Below are positions 27,071 through 39,400 of a DNA stretch of 64,000 bases, piece by piece. The stretch comes from Hypoxylon rubiginosum (taxonomy: Eukaryota; Ascomycota; Sordariomycetes; Xylariales; Hypoxylaceae). The translations under genes were made by a program, and so were the position numbers. Under the pieces are notes generated by a model. That model did not search any database. It was not told where the DNA came from and worked only from the letters and a program-made list of their open reading frames with translations. Position 1 is the first letter of the stretch. Each line of letters opens with the position of its first letter. The stretch is from assembly GCA_902806565.1 (NCBI GenBank), contig CADCXA010000034.1, forward strand, positions 248,001 to 312,000, read 5' to 3'.

Positions 27071-27335
27071 ATCAACTTCTCTTTATTTCATTAGTACTGC
27101 CACAATTTCACCGGCCAATCAGATACTTAGAATCGCCCCGCACTTTTCAACCTTTTCCTTTGCAGCTCTATCGCAACAAGGTCTATAAAGGTGCAAATGG
27201 TATCAAAAGGTCACGCAAAACGAGCTCTATCAAATGGTATTAATTATTAAGCTTTTAAAGGGATTTTGATTGAGAATAAATGATTCTATGAAGAATTCTT
27301 CGTCCGTGCACCCAGGTGTGGCTAGCCAATCAGAG
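27071..27335 (-). repeat. 265-bp dispersed repeat, copy B
   Basis: This is the inverted partner of 11844-12108, of identical length. It ends at GTGTGGCTAGCCAATCAGAG; a further GGCCAATCAGAAG occurs at about 27675, beyond the G-rich minisatellite whose units contain GTGTGGCTAG. The minisatellite may therefore have arisen from the edge of this element. Confidence 0.8.
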
Positions 27336-27435
27336 TAGGTTGGCTGTGGCTGGTAGGTATACTCGGCGAATCGGCGCGCGGAGCCGCCGTTCGCCGAGCC
27401 GATATTCCGAATTACCTAAGGTAGCCATGGCCGGC

Positions 27436-27675
27436 GGGGGGGGGGGTGGGCGGTGTGGCTGGGGGTGGCTTGGGTGTGGTGGTGTGGCTAGGGGGGTGGT
27501 GGTGGGTGGCGGTGGTGTGGCTAGGGGGGTGGTGGTGGGTGGCGGTGGTGTGGCTAGGGGGGTGGTGGTGGGTGGCGGTGGGTGGTTTGGGTGTGTGGTG
27601 TGGCTGGGGGTGGTGGGCTTGGTGGTGTGGCTTGGTGGTGTGGCTAGGGGGTGGGTGGCTTGGGGGTGTGGCGGG
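27436..27675 (+). repeat. G-rich minisatellite, 33-bp unit
   Basis: Three near-perfect 33-bp units start at 27484, 27517 and 27550 (GTGGCTAGGGGGGTGGTGGT followed by GGGTGGCGGTGGT), within a 240-bp tract of GGTGG/GTGTGGCT variants. The plus strand is almost devoid of C apart from one or two per unit, so intrastrand G-quadruplex formation is plausible. Frames through it (Val-Gly-Gly or Pro-Thr-His repeats) have no independent support as protein. Confidence 0.9.
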
Positions 27676-28510
27676 GCCAATCAGAAGCTTTTTCTTTATT
27701 ACGTAATTCTCCCGGCCGCGCTTGCGCGGACGGGTTGCGCAGCTAGTGTGCCTAAACGTGTCTATGTCTATTAGAGACCTACGATATTTCCTAGGAGGCG
27801 TGTTATCTTCGCTCTTGGATATATGATGAAAGACAAAAAGATTCATGTAAGTAAATCTGATACCGAAGATAAGCTACCCGGTTATGTTACCGCAGCGTAC
27901 CATCATCATGCATCATGCCGATCGGTCAGTCGGTGTCAAAGGCACGCGGACTGGCGTACATAAAAGACCTAGGCACAAGTAAAATGAAAGTTTCTGTCTT
28001 TATTGATCGATCTAGACAGCTCCATGTACACATACCTAGGTAGATGTCAAGATCTGATATGCGATATGAATCACATCTGAGATGTGGAAGAGATGCCACC
28101 GAAAATGATTGGCCGTGACGTGTGATGGTTTTCGACCGGTGAAGGTGAGAAGCGGCAGAGTGGCATCAGTGCCAGAATGGTAGGGATGTAGGGATGTAGG
28201 GAGCATTTTAGTGGCCTAAGCTTGGCCTAACCAGGACGGAATCAGCCGAAAGCGAGCCTAAATCGTTAAATCGCCCCCAACTTTCAGCCAGACAAAGCCC
28301 AGACCGGTTGTGCCTCAGTACTCTCGTGCTCCTGTTCGTGCTACCCGTTCATCCCAAACAGTATTTCCCAAGTCCCTACGACAGATCTGTCGACTTTAAC
28401 CTTAACATAACGTCCACAAGTCCACAAGTACGACGCTGATTCCCCCTCGGCCCTTTGCCGTCCCACATAACTATCGCATCGGCACCGCGCGCCACCGGCA
28501 AACTACGACC

Positions 28511-30484
28511 ATGGCGGTAGGACTAGCCAACGGTCGTCATGCTGCCGACGAGGAAGCTCGTGCCGAAGTCGACGTGCTTAACTCGCGACTGGAAAAGACA
28601 ACTCAATTGACCAAGAAGATCCAAGCTTGTCTTGGCCGATTAGAGGCCACCGGCAAAAGCGTTCGAGATGTCTCAGGCCCTCTCACAGGCGAAACGAAAA
28701 AGCTCCAGATCCTAGGGAATAGTGAGTTCAAGTTCATCTCTGCCTCCCACTTTCTCCTTACTATGGCGTATTTCCTGGGTTTTGTATTGATTTCGCATAC
28801 GCTCGTAGACATCGACGCCGTAATATCAGCTATCGAACGCCTTCGCCAGCCCGCCGACTCCAAGAATGACGAAGAAGCCATCATTCGTCAGGGCCCCGAG
28901 AAAGCTGGCCTTTCCAACTACCTAAATTCGATTAAACGGTTAAACAAGGCATTGGCAGACATGAAGACTTCGAACCTACGCGCAAACCAGCAGACTATGG
29001 CGGACCTTCAGCGCCTGATCAAGTCGGGAAATACCCAACTAGAAAACTCGTTCGACAAGATGCTTCGGGCGGAGACGCCGCGCGCCATAGAACCGTTGCA
29101 ATACACGATCAAGAACACGCCATTTCCTCTGCTGACCCAGGATAAGATCTCCCGATTGAGCCTGATGAACTCTTACGTCTCCGATAATTCATTGTCCGAC
29201 AACCCGCTAATCAAAATGTATGCCGACGTGAGAGGACAGTATCTATCACAAACGCTGGTGAACCTAGCATACGCGAGCGTAAACACGGCAAAGAAGAAGA
29301 GTCCCGACGCAATCTACCGGGCCGGTACTAACGGTATCGGCATGTATGCGCAGGCGATGGAAGGCTTGTTCGTTGCCGAATACGACAACATCTGCAATAT
29401 CTTTATGCGACAGGACTGGGGGCCGGCTTTTCAAATGACCTGTCAAGCCCCGCTGGCTGAGTTGGCTCGTACAATCCGGGAGCTAAACAATCACATCAAG
29501 GTCCATCTAAGCACCGACTGTTATCTTGCATACGAGGTCACGGAAATAATGTCTAATTTGTCCAACAATCTCGAGGAGCGGACGGGAGAGCTCAAGGCAA
29601 CCTTGGCCGCCGCCCTTAAACCCGTACGCGAGACTGGTAAGAGCTCACTTGCCGAGCTGCTCGAAGATACGAAGCGAAGGGTGGGGGCAGTGCAGGCCCT
29701 CCCGTCGGATGGCTCACCAGTGCCGATTGTCTCAGAAACGATGCAACGCTTGCAGACCATGGTCGACTTCCTCCGACCAATTTCCAGCATTATGATATCT
29801 CTGGGCGACGGTGGTTGGCGGTCGGGTGCGGCAGCGAATGCTAGTATGGACGGGATCCCGAGCTTGGCATCGTTCGATATTGGCGCCGACGGCAAGGAAA
29901 TATTCGCTCATTATTGCACCGATATGATAGACGCACTTATGTCGGCGCTCGAGCAGAAAGCGAGGATATTGTTAAAAGGGAAGTCCCTATGGGGTGTCTT
30001 CCTAGCGAACAGCGTTACTATCGTCGAACGTATGATCCGTGATTCTGACCTCGGGCCGCTTCTAGAAGGCAGGCTCAGCAGCTTGGACGGTTGGCGGAAG
30101 AAGGCCAAGTCGTTCTACGCTGAGGCGTGCAAGGACGTGTCAATGCATCTGTTTGATGTTATCCACACAAGTCGGTCCCAGCGGCCGCCTTCCGGTTCGA
30201 ACGAATCCGCATCGATTCTGAAGGGACTCAGCAGCAAGGATAAGGACGCTATCAAGGCCAAATTCCAGCAGTTTAACGCATCCTTCGACGAGCTAGTAGC
30301 GCGCCACAAGATGTACAGCATGGAACGAGAAGTGAGGCAGATGTTTGCTAAGGACATGCAGCAGATCCTCGAGCCGCTCTACAATCGCTTCTGGGACCGA
30401 TACCATGAGATAGACAAGGGCAAAGGGAAATACGTCAAGTACGACAAGTCGTCAATCGCCGCTGTCTTCATGAGCCTCTTCTAA
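28511..30484 (+). CDS. exo70: Exocyst complex component EXO70
   Basis: Exo70 is the exocyst subunit that binds PI(4,5)P2 and Rho GTPases at the plasma membrane and tethers secretory vesicles at hyphal tips. Two exons (28511-28721, 28809-30484) give 628 residues, as expected. Key family features are an N-terminal coiled coil (LNSRLEKTTQLTKKIQACL), SIKRLNKALADM, the all-helical body, and a basic C-terminal segment (EIDKGKGKYVKYDKSSI) typical of the lipid-binding end. The 87-nt intron (GTGAGT...CGTAG) has no stop and keeps frame, so an unspliced reading would insert a hydrophobic 29-residue segment; homologs lack it. The start ATG sits in ACGACCATGGCGG, a good context. Confidence 0.95.
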   Translation: MAVGLANGRHAADEEARAEVDVLNSRLEKTTQLTKKIQACLGRLEATGKSVRDVSGPLTGETKKLQILGNSEFKFISASHFLLTMAYFLGFVLISHTLVDIDAVISAIERLRQPADSKNDEEAIIRQGPEKAGLSNYLNSIKRLNKALADMKTSNLRANQQTMADLQRLIKSGNTQLENSFDKMLRAETPRAIEPLQYTIKNTPFPLLTQDKISRLSLMNSYVSDNSLSDNPLIKMYADVRGQYLSQTLVNLAYASVNTAKKKSPDAIYRAGTNGIGMYAQAMEGLFVAEYDNICNIFMRQDWGPAFQMTCQAPLAELARTIRELNNHIKVHLSTDCYLAYEVTEIMSNLSNNLEERTGELKATLAAALKPVRETGKSSLAELLEDTKRRVGAVQALPSDGSPVPIVSETMQRLQTMVDFLRPISSIMISLGDGGWRSGAAANASMDGIPSLASFDIGADGKEIFAHYCTDMIDALMSALEQKARILLKGKSLWGVFLANSVTIVERMIRDSDLGPLLEGRLSSLDGWRKKAKSFYAEACKDVSMHLFDVIHTSRSQRPPSGSNESASILKGLSSKDKDAIKAKFQQFNASFDELVARHKMYSMEREVRQMFAKDMQQILEPLYNRFWDRYHEIDKGKGKYVKYDKSSIAAVFMSLF

Positions 30485-32605
30485 TGGGTGTGCCGAGACA
30501 TTTGCCGACGGCTGGAACACTTTGCGAAGCTGAACCGTTTGAGGGTCGCGAAACGACCCCAGCAAATCCTACACCAGTCTTATTTGCGGCGATCATCGGA
30601 CGATTTCTTGCCGTATGCTACAGTATAATCCGGGATCGCAGCTGTAAGTTCATGTCTAATTATTCCCGGGCAGGCTCTCGCGGCGTATTGTAGCTAAAAT
30701 CCTGAAAGTGAAGCTTGGACTTGGACGTGAGTGGGGGTCAATAGGCCGAGGTGACCGAATCGAGGAATGATTCTCCATGAAGCTCCGTACGGTACCAAAG
30801 GATTGGATTGAAAAAATGAACCTTACGGGCTGCGACAGGCGAACTTTTGTTTATTGCTTAGAAAATGATACCCTTTCGGCCCGGAGTCGTGTTTAGAGGG
30901 AGGGATTCTCGTGTGGCGTGTGATATGCCAGGGCCCGGTCATATTCAAGTACCCTTTTGTCGAGAGTGGCATGAGTGGCATGATGAAGCTGTATCCGACG
31001 TAGGAGGATTGGAGTGTTCGTGGGGAGCAGCTCCACTAGGCTGAAATCCCCAGAGGGAAGATGAGATACGAAAATATGATATGTGACTAATGGGTGCCGG
31101 GTTCAGACAAAATAGATACGTGCCTGCATCGACGATCGAAGGAACATCAAGGGCATGGAGACACCCGTCCCAAAGTAACGGCTCTTGTTCCAACAGAAGA
31201 GAAAAAACTCTCCACCCCCTTCACCAGGGAAAGACGAAGTGCTGGGAATTCGGGTGGACCTAAGCAACCTAGCATAGCTATGTACTAGCTATCTACGTTG
31301 CTATCGCTTGGCATGTATTGCTTAAGTAATGTCTTCCCTACTCGGTCGACGTGCATGCATGCAGGAATCAGTACTTCCTAGCCAGGTCCCCCTCAAGGTG
31401 AGGCCGGTGAACCTTGGCTCTTCCTGGAGTCGACGTGCCAAAGCAGCCAAAGCGGCCAAAGCAGCCAGAGCAAACACCGGCGACCGCCCGAAACCGCGAA
31501 AACCGTCACCATTTGGCCAACTCCATCCGCCTCCATCCGCCTCATTCTCACTAGCGGCCATCCAACGGGATCTCGCCTTGTTATTTGATTAATCCCCCAT
31601 TGCCATATTCGTCAACTCACTCCAGGCTAAGTGGACCAACTGAGTAACAATGTGGCTCTCGCTCTAGGCCCTTGTCTGCGTGCTTTGCTGGGAACAAAAA
31701 ATTACACCCCCCCCCTCTCCTAGGTATACCTCTTTGGGTATTGCTTCCAAATAGACGCTTCGAGGGTGTTCGTCCGGCGTCCGCAGCCTTGACCTAGGTA
31801 TGGCCACCACATAGCCCACGCACGTATATCTGGCTAATAGCCTGCGGGCCACTCAGTTCGCTCAAAAACATCCTTGACGATTTGCCCGTTACACAGCAGG
31901 TAAACAGCACAGCGCAGCAATGCCCAATTCGAACCTTTTTTTCCCTTTGGCTCCACAAAGATCCGTCGATTCCTCGAGTCTGGGAGAAACAGGCTGGTGA
32001 GGGCCCTTTTGTTGCTTCGAGCCGTTGACCAGCTAACCCTGGGCGGATCGTCCTTGGGATGGCGACACCCTACACACATACGTTGGGGACGTACGCGCAT
32101 TTACCTACATATCGTATTGTCCCGGCTACCGCAACCGCAGCCGCTCGCCTCCGACAGGACGGCAGGCGAAGAGATTTTCTTTTTATCTTACGAGCAACAA
32201 GATTGCCAATCCCCCAATCCTCAAGGGTCTAAATTCGCCTCGGCTGCCGCAGCCCACTAGAGAAGCTACCTCTTATGTAGCAGGCTGGGTTGGTAAGGTT
32301 ATTGCAGCCAACATGGAGGGAGGGGAAACATTCGCTGGCCGGACAGCAGCAAGCTAGCTAGCTAGCTAGGAAACGAACGAACGCCAGGCGCGGCGAATGA
32401 GAGACGGCTAGCATCATGTCCTATCCTGCAACCCGCTATGCAGGACCGGACAGGACAGGAACGATTCACGCTGCACCCGCAGCACCATACCACACCCTGT
32501 TTTTGTTTGCTCCACTCGAACCGACCTGACCTGACCTGACCCGACCCGCTTCCCCTTCCAACGCGACCATCGCCAAGTCTTCGCTCTGCGTCGCTGCCAT
32601 GCATT

Positions 32606-32628
32606 GCTGCTGCTGCTGCTGCTGCCGC
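32606..32628. repeat. (CTG)n microsatellite
   Basis: A run of about seven TGC/CTG units followed by CCGCTACTGC. It is not inside any supportable reading frame. Confidence 0.9.
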
Positions 32629-33431
32629 TACTGCAGAGCGTCCTTCCTACAGGGCTGGGACTACCTAATCGCTGGCCGCAGGCTGGATGGAGCGCTCTAG
32701 TCGGCGATCCACCTGCTTATAGTTGCCTCCCAGGTGATGCGGACGGCGGTCTGGTTGGAATCTGTCCGTAGCATGCCATGTGTGTGCGAGTGTGTGTGTA
32801 TGTATGTTATGTATGTAATGTGTATGTACGTCTGTATGTATATGGAAGCCCACCTGGTCCGTCGGATACCAATCCCTTCACCGAAAAGGAAAAGAGTGAG
32901 GGAAAATAGGGGTAGCAGCATTTACATAGATATGATGGCAAAAAAAAGTAAGCGAATCCGAAGCCTCCGTGATAACGCGAGCCCACGGCGGCGTACCTCC
33001 TTTCTCCTTTTTTCTTCTTCTTCCCAACCCCCTCCATCTCATCCCACTCCTTTCGCCAGGCTTATAGGTTAGCTGATCAGAGCCTACCGGATGATGATGT
33101 CGATGATGACTTGCTTTTGGAGGGGTTCCATTGTCATCGAGTAAGACAAACTAAGGTATATCACATATCATAATATACCATCGATAATTCGAATGTTCTT
33201 TTCCTTCCCACTACCTCCACCAGAGGCATCGGATCGGGTTCGCCTCCAGTGTTCGGGCTGATTGGATTTCGGACGCGGATGGGCGAACGGGTTGGCCCCC
33301 CCTAGCGAGGGGAGCAAGGAGGTAGGTAGGTAGAGGGGGAGAAAGGGATGGATGGACGGCCAGGGCCACCCCCTATCGATGCTACATTGTTATTCCCCGG
33401 GGATGGTATGGGGGCTACCATGCTCGTCTCT

Positions 33432-33435
<4 letters not shown>

Positions 33436-33464
<29 letters not shown>
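33436..33464. repeat. (CTG)n microsatellite
   Basis: A run of about nine CTG units. The Leu-rich frame that crosses it has no other support as a gene. Confidence 0.9.
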
Positions 33465-36400
33465 ACCTGCTGCCCTACCCGTTTCGTCCCGCCTTAGCTT
33501 TGGGTCTTGTACCTATATGCCAATCCTAAAAATAAGGCCACACCCCCTTCTTCCCCCTTGTCTTACTTTCCTTTGCCTTCTTTCCGTTTCATTATGCCGA
33601 GGAAGGAGAAAAGGGACCGGCGAACACATATAGCTGGCCTTGCTAAGCCGCTGGCATACGCACCCACCCCCCTTAGCGGTTTCATCCCGGTTCGTGGGTT
33701 AATAGTTTACGTAGACGTTTAACATACGAGGGCTATGGACGTGAGTACAGCTCAAGTAGGTAAGGAGCCAGCATATCCGTCCGCCGTTCGCCGTTGACAG
33801 TAATGGTAATAATATCTGTCTTACCTCCTAAGCCCGTCGTGATATGGAAACCGGCTATCCCCCTTACTCATTTATGCCCGCAAACTGTTATACCCCCCCA
33901 AATAGGGAATGATTGGGAAGTATCGGGGGCAAGAGATGAAAATTTTTTGAGCGGTGTGTAACTAGTTGCTTTGCTATAGGGGATGGGGATTCCCCTTTTG
34001 CTTTGTGTATGTTCATTCAGCTTATGATCCGCGGGATGGCAAGCGAGTCTCGGGTGCGGCGTAAGCAACGAACCCGTTACACACGTTTAAGGTAACCCGT
34101 AAGCACCTAGGCAGGCTGGCAGGGTCAAAGTGTCGACGAAGAAGCTGAGACGCGTGTCAGACAGGCCGGACCAAACCCCTTCTCAGAAAGAAAAGAAAAG
34201 AAAAGTAAAGAAAGTCATCACCTCTCGTTCGTCTTCCATCCCCATGTTTCGGGACCTTCAACTCCGATGGGATTTACTCGCCACCTGCCGTGCCGCCCTA
34301 CGGTCGCCGAATGAGCCGAGGGCGCTTGCGGCGCCGATAGTGGTCCCCATGGGGGCCGTCGACGTACTATATTTGGGGGCGAGGCCTTTAAGCATGCAGA
34401 CGGACGGGGATTCTCGGGCTTGGATCACCAGGGGTGGGTCACGGAAGGAAAAGGAAAGTCATTTCTGGAGGTATCGATAGATAGAGAGGTATCATGATTC
34501 ATGCATTCATTGATTGATTTGGTTCTCATATAGTATATGCCTTGGTATCATCGAGAGTAAGCAAAAAGAACAAGGAATCATCCTAAAACTGTCCGCGTGA
34601 CAAGGTATCGATATAAGAAAATAGATGGAAATCATATGTTTCTCCTTTGTCCCTTGTGCCCTTTCCTCCTCCTCCGAAAAAATGACAATTTCCCTTCCTA
34701 GAAATTCCCTCCCATGCAAGTTGAGTACTCCGGTGGGATTCGTAATCGTTCCTCTCCCAAGCGGCTATCCAATTCCGCAGTAAAGTGTACCAAGCTATCG
34801 TCATCGGTCTCGCCAACCAAGGCTGCGGGCGTGCTTGTTTCCCTAGATCGTGACCCTCTCTCCTCTTTTCTGTGATTGTGTCTTCTATCCAACCAGGGGT
34901 ATATGCCATCGCGGGTCCTGACTAATGAGGAGAAGAAGACGCAAGGGGAAACCCGCGCCATGCTTGCGGCTATATCCGAAGGCTATAGTTGGTGGAGGCT
35001 TTCTCCTCTCTACCTAGCCAGCGTTCCGGGAACGTTTGGAGCGGAGATAGTGGGGGAGGGGGAGGGAAAAGCGAACCACATCCAGGTCCAAAGCAGTACA
35101 GCACCGTACCTAACCCAAAAGAAAACAATAAAAACACCGTTTAATAGACCCAGCGCCCCAAAATGCGATGATCAGTTCCTAGTTCCTCGCTCTTTGCAGC
35201 GCCCCAAATGTCACGTAAAAATAACCCATAATCCTTGCGCGCTGCTTTCCGTATGAACTCCAGTTCGCATCCGGTGTGTGTGAGTGTGTCCCAAGCCAAC
35301 AACGAGAAAAAAAAGGGAATGCTAAATCAGGATGCGTCAAAGATGATAGAAAGGCGACCAACGCAGCGCATGGCTATGCAATGAGAGTGGTACAGGAGAA
35401 GGGGGGTAGTAAAAGTCATTGTACATGAGAGTCGTGGTGAACCATAACGGACAAGGTGCGTGGGAGAGAGAGAGGGGGGGGGGGGGGGAGTGAACGTGGT
35501 AACGAGGAGTTGCAGTGCAGTTTGCAGTATGCAGCAAACGTGATACAACCAACGCAGGCCCTCGTCCGCCCCCCTCTAGTGCAGGATAACACCCTTGAGA
35601 GTATTCGAGCCAAGGTGCCACACGCTTTGTCGTCTCACCGTCAGCCTTGCATGCGGGGGGACGAACCCAGATGGTGAAGCGTTGGTGCTGTTGGTGCTGG
35701 TGGTGCTGGTGGTACTCTGTAATGACTGTAATGACAGTAGAGCAAGAGAGTAGTATGAGTTGTACGAGTGGTAAGTGAGCGAGGGAGCGGTTGCGCGCAA
35801 CACTGACTGAGAGAGACCAGTCGCCGGGTTTGCTTGGGGTTTTCTGTCGTCTTATTTCCTTCGTAGTGTTTCCCCTCCGGAAGCTTACACAGCTGGAGTG
35901 CCGTTTCAAAGAAAAGCTAAGTGGAAGGCTCAAGTAGCGTCGGAGAATCTCGCCGTGCTGACGATGAAAAGGTGGTGGTGGTTGTAGTAGTAGTAGTAAT
36001 GGATAGGCTGAGAAGGAAAAGAAAATATGGAGAATATATGTTTTCGTTTAATAAGAGACAGTGGCCGAACGAGGACCTCTCAGACGGTGTTCGCGAGTCT
36101 TGACTCCGTGGCTTGGATCCAAGGGAACGGCAACGCTTCTTAATCGGGACACCGTGGGCAGGCGTAGTTGTTACCGCAATAGTCGTGGGTGCCGAAGTCG
36201 ACTGCCTTGCAGCAAAACGTGCAGCAGTGGTTGACAAGAGGTTGATGCTCCTTGACGCACATGGTGACGGGCAGGTGACCGAAAAGGGCTTAGGTATGTA
36301 ATGTATGTCTTGTATTGTCTTGTCTCGTCCTTGAGTGTGGTGTCTTGACGAATAGTTCGTGTCACGTTTATGTACGTGGAGGAGATCTACTTGAAGACGG

Positions 36401-39400
36401 AAAGATAGTTGTGTGTCTTTGGCTAAGAAGTTGTGGTAGGTAACAAGTAACAAGCAGCAAGCTAAGTAGTTGTGATAGACAGGTTACGAAGTTGTTGAAA
36501 TATTTTCGGATAAGTGGATGGCTTGTCAAGACGATGAAGTGGGAATCAAGTCCTTTAAATAATTTTGGCTGAAGCCCGTGAGACTATATGACTGTGTTGA
36601 TCTCTTTGGGAAGGGTGGGCTGTTTAGGTTGGGACGGGACCAACTTTATATATGTGCCCATCATGGAATGGGAACATGGTCCATTGGATTTTTACCTAGC
36701 CAGAGTTGAACCTATATTTTTTTTATGATGATGGAGAGATAGGAAGCACGACTATCCATTGTCAGGTCAGGGCACAGGGCACAGGGCAGAGGGCAGGGCA
36801 ACAGTGGCCGGGGGTGGCTAGGGCCAGGGGTAGTTGGGACCTACGACAAAGAAAAAAGAGACGACGGAAGAAAAAAAAGAAGAAAAAGGAGAGAGACGAA
36901 AAAATAATAATAATAGAAGCTAAGAATGCTAAGCGATAAATTGGATGATTGTTACTATACCATTAGAGGTAGGCAAGAAAAAGCTGCCCAATCTTGTTAA
37001 GAGAAGCCTAAGGTTACATATGTGGGTATTGCATAAGTTGAACTAAAAAGAGGGGAAAGAAAAAATATGATTAAAAAGGAACAAAAAGAAAAAAAGAAAA
37101 AAAGAAAAAAAAAAAGAAAAAGGAACAAGACCAAGAGCCAAGAGGGATTTGAATATGGGTACCTAGATACCGTTGCATTTCAGCGGTGTGGCATGATTCA
37201 GGGTCACGAGGCCCTGAAGATAGGTAGGGAACAGAATATTTTTACTAACTACATGTACGAATTGCACTGCATACTGATCACTATGTAGCAGTAGCAGTAG
37301 CACCTAATAGGTACCGCAAAGCAGGGCCCCTTTGATACGGCACTTACCATCCCTACCACGGACATCTTACCATCTTACCATCTTACCCATCTTTTCCCAT
37401 CTTGCCCATCTCATCTTACCTTGCACCTTGCACCTTGCTGGCCGATCCGTTTTCGATAATCGACTCGTTGACTCGGTTAACTCGGCGTCCCCTTCCCACG
37501 GATACCTACGTGGTGATCTTACCGGAACTATGTATATACCAATCGTTAAATGGAACCGAATCTCTAGTGCTACCATCAAGTCTACCATCAAGTCTACAAG
37601 TCTACAAGTCTAGGTTAAGGGTTAAGGCTACTATACTTACATAACTAACCTCATGTGGCAAAGCAAATCCCACTTATACCCTATACCGGTCACAGAGCAT
37701 ACAGATGTCAGACATGTCAGAATGTCAGAATGTCAGATAGCTCCAATTGCTGAGCCATCGTAGCCTTATGTCCTCTTCCTGCAAGGTACCTTATCACTAC
37801 GCTCGTACCACGCAAGCCCGTGAGGGGATTGGATAGAGGGGAAATGAAGGAATCCAGAACCCACGGAGGGGACTCCGGCGGCACTTCTATGTAAGTATGT
37901 GGTGTATACGTGTATGTGCACGTACAAGGGGGGGGGGGCAGAGGGAAGAAAAAGAAAAGGAACGAGGCTATGGAAACCGGCGAAGAGGCAGAAGAGGATC
38001 AAGAAGCCAGAAGCCCATGCATCATGTCTTCAATATTTTGGGATATCGATACGAGCAGCAAAAAAAGAAGGATCGTAAGGTCTAGCTCCCAGTCGCCAAT
38101 GCCCCCCGTCCGAAGAGCTCGCGCGCCCAGCCCAATGGATCCCCGGCTACATGTAGGTAGTCGATAACAGATGGGTTAGGTACTTGTACATCCATGTCTA
38201 TTCTTAGCCTTGGTGCCTTACTCTGTATCGCACGACAGATATACGCCTCAAGGTGCGAGCGGCATAAGTGTAGGTACATACGGCCTCGGGTCCGTACAAG
38301 CCACCATCTTTCACTTTTCCTTCTCTCTCTTTCCTTCTTCCTCTCTCTGTGCTCGTGCAGGTAGCCGTGGTCCAGATGTAGAGAGCTATTGCTACATTGT
38401 GCTACATCGAGGAGATGACTGCATGCATACCATGGCACTATAGGCGCCCGGTTGCTTAGACAGTCGGGAGTCGGGACCTCGATTCGAAAGTATACAGGTC
38501 ATAAGGATGATAAGCCCTACTGTGAATGGCTTCTCACGACATACAGCATACATGCGGCATACATAGAAAGATCCGAGCTATCTCTTTTGGCACATGTGTT
38601 CCTCACGGTGCTTTTTTGGATTTCTGACATGACAGACTGCAAGGCCTCGCAGCAGATCCTAGCTAGCTGGGGTATATAGCCTGTGCCTGTGGGCTCAGTA
38701 AGAGGATCTGGCCAATTGGGGTCGACCAAGGGGACCACAAGGCAACCCGAAGAGCTGCACTTCGCGATTGATTAGTTAAGTGATTTGCTGTTTGCATATG
38801 TACATGTTGGCAGTAAGCGTCCATTGGGAGGAGCCCAGCTGTTCCTGAGTCACTATCACAGAACCAGAGTCACCCGTGGATCTCGAAGTGCCCCCCTCGT
38901 TTTTTGCGGATAGGAAGAGACAGAGAGAGAAAAGCCACCGACTGGCTGACATGACCTTCAACGATTGTCATCCCGGCATATGACGATAATACGGCATTTT
39001 CATATTACAAACTTCGTGGCTTTTTCAATCTCCATTGTCAGCAAGCCCCCCGACGGGCCGACGCGTCCGAACTTCGGTATGGCACCTCAAGCTTATCTTA
39101 TCCCGTGTGCTTTCGTCACGATATCGCAATCTCACTAGGTTTGACGATGCGAGGTGAGTAGAGCACGTGGGATACGGAACCGAATTTGGGGTCATTGGTG
39201 CCATCCTGCTGCATAGGATGGTAAGCCCTACCTTAGAATTATCTACGTCAACCATCCCTCTTGCAACCCCCCGGGCTCTTCCTGGGATCTTGGCTTTTCG
39301 GTTCCATCGGCATTCGTGCTCGTCTATCAGTTTGTCGCTTTGGTCCTTGGCCCCTTGGGATTTACCTACCGAGCCTTACCCAAGCAGCCAAGCAGGCGCC

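Larger units (their letters stand above)
26618..28510. other. Divergent region between MCM3 and EXO70
   Basis: This 1.9-kb region must contain both promoters. It also carries copy B of the 265-bp repeat, immediately followed by a G-rich 33-bp minisatellite, both listed separately. No additional gene is supported; long frames across the minisatellite simply reflect its 33-bp (3n) period. Confidence 0.65.

Noticed and set aside
27330..27846. Frames of 116-152 codons encoding Val/Gly- or Pro/Thr/His-rich repeats
   Set aside because: They are translations of the 33-bp minisatellite, whose period is a multiple of three; no unique protein sequence on either side.
32734..33072. 112-codon plus frame with Cys/Val/Met/Tyr repeats
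   Set aside because: Product of a TG/TATG microsatellite, not a protein.
35475..35489. Poly-G run and other homopolymers as possible assembly joins
   Set aside because: Adjacent sequence is ordinary and continuous; such runs are common in this intergenic DNA.
35337..35933. 198-codon minus frame, and a 178-codon one at 35917-36453
   Set aside because: Low-complexity Pro/Leu/Ser/Thr/His composition from simple repeats, no domain, and overlapping equally long frames on the other strand.
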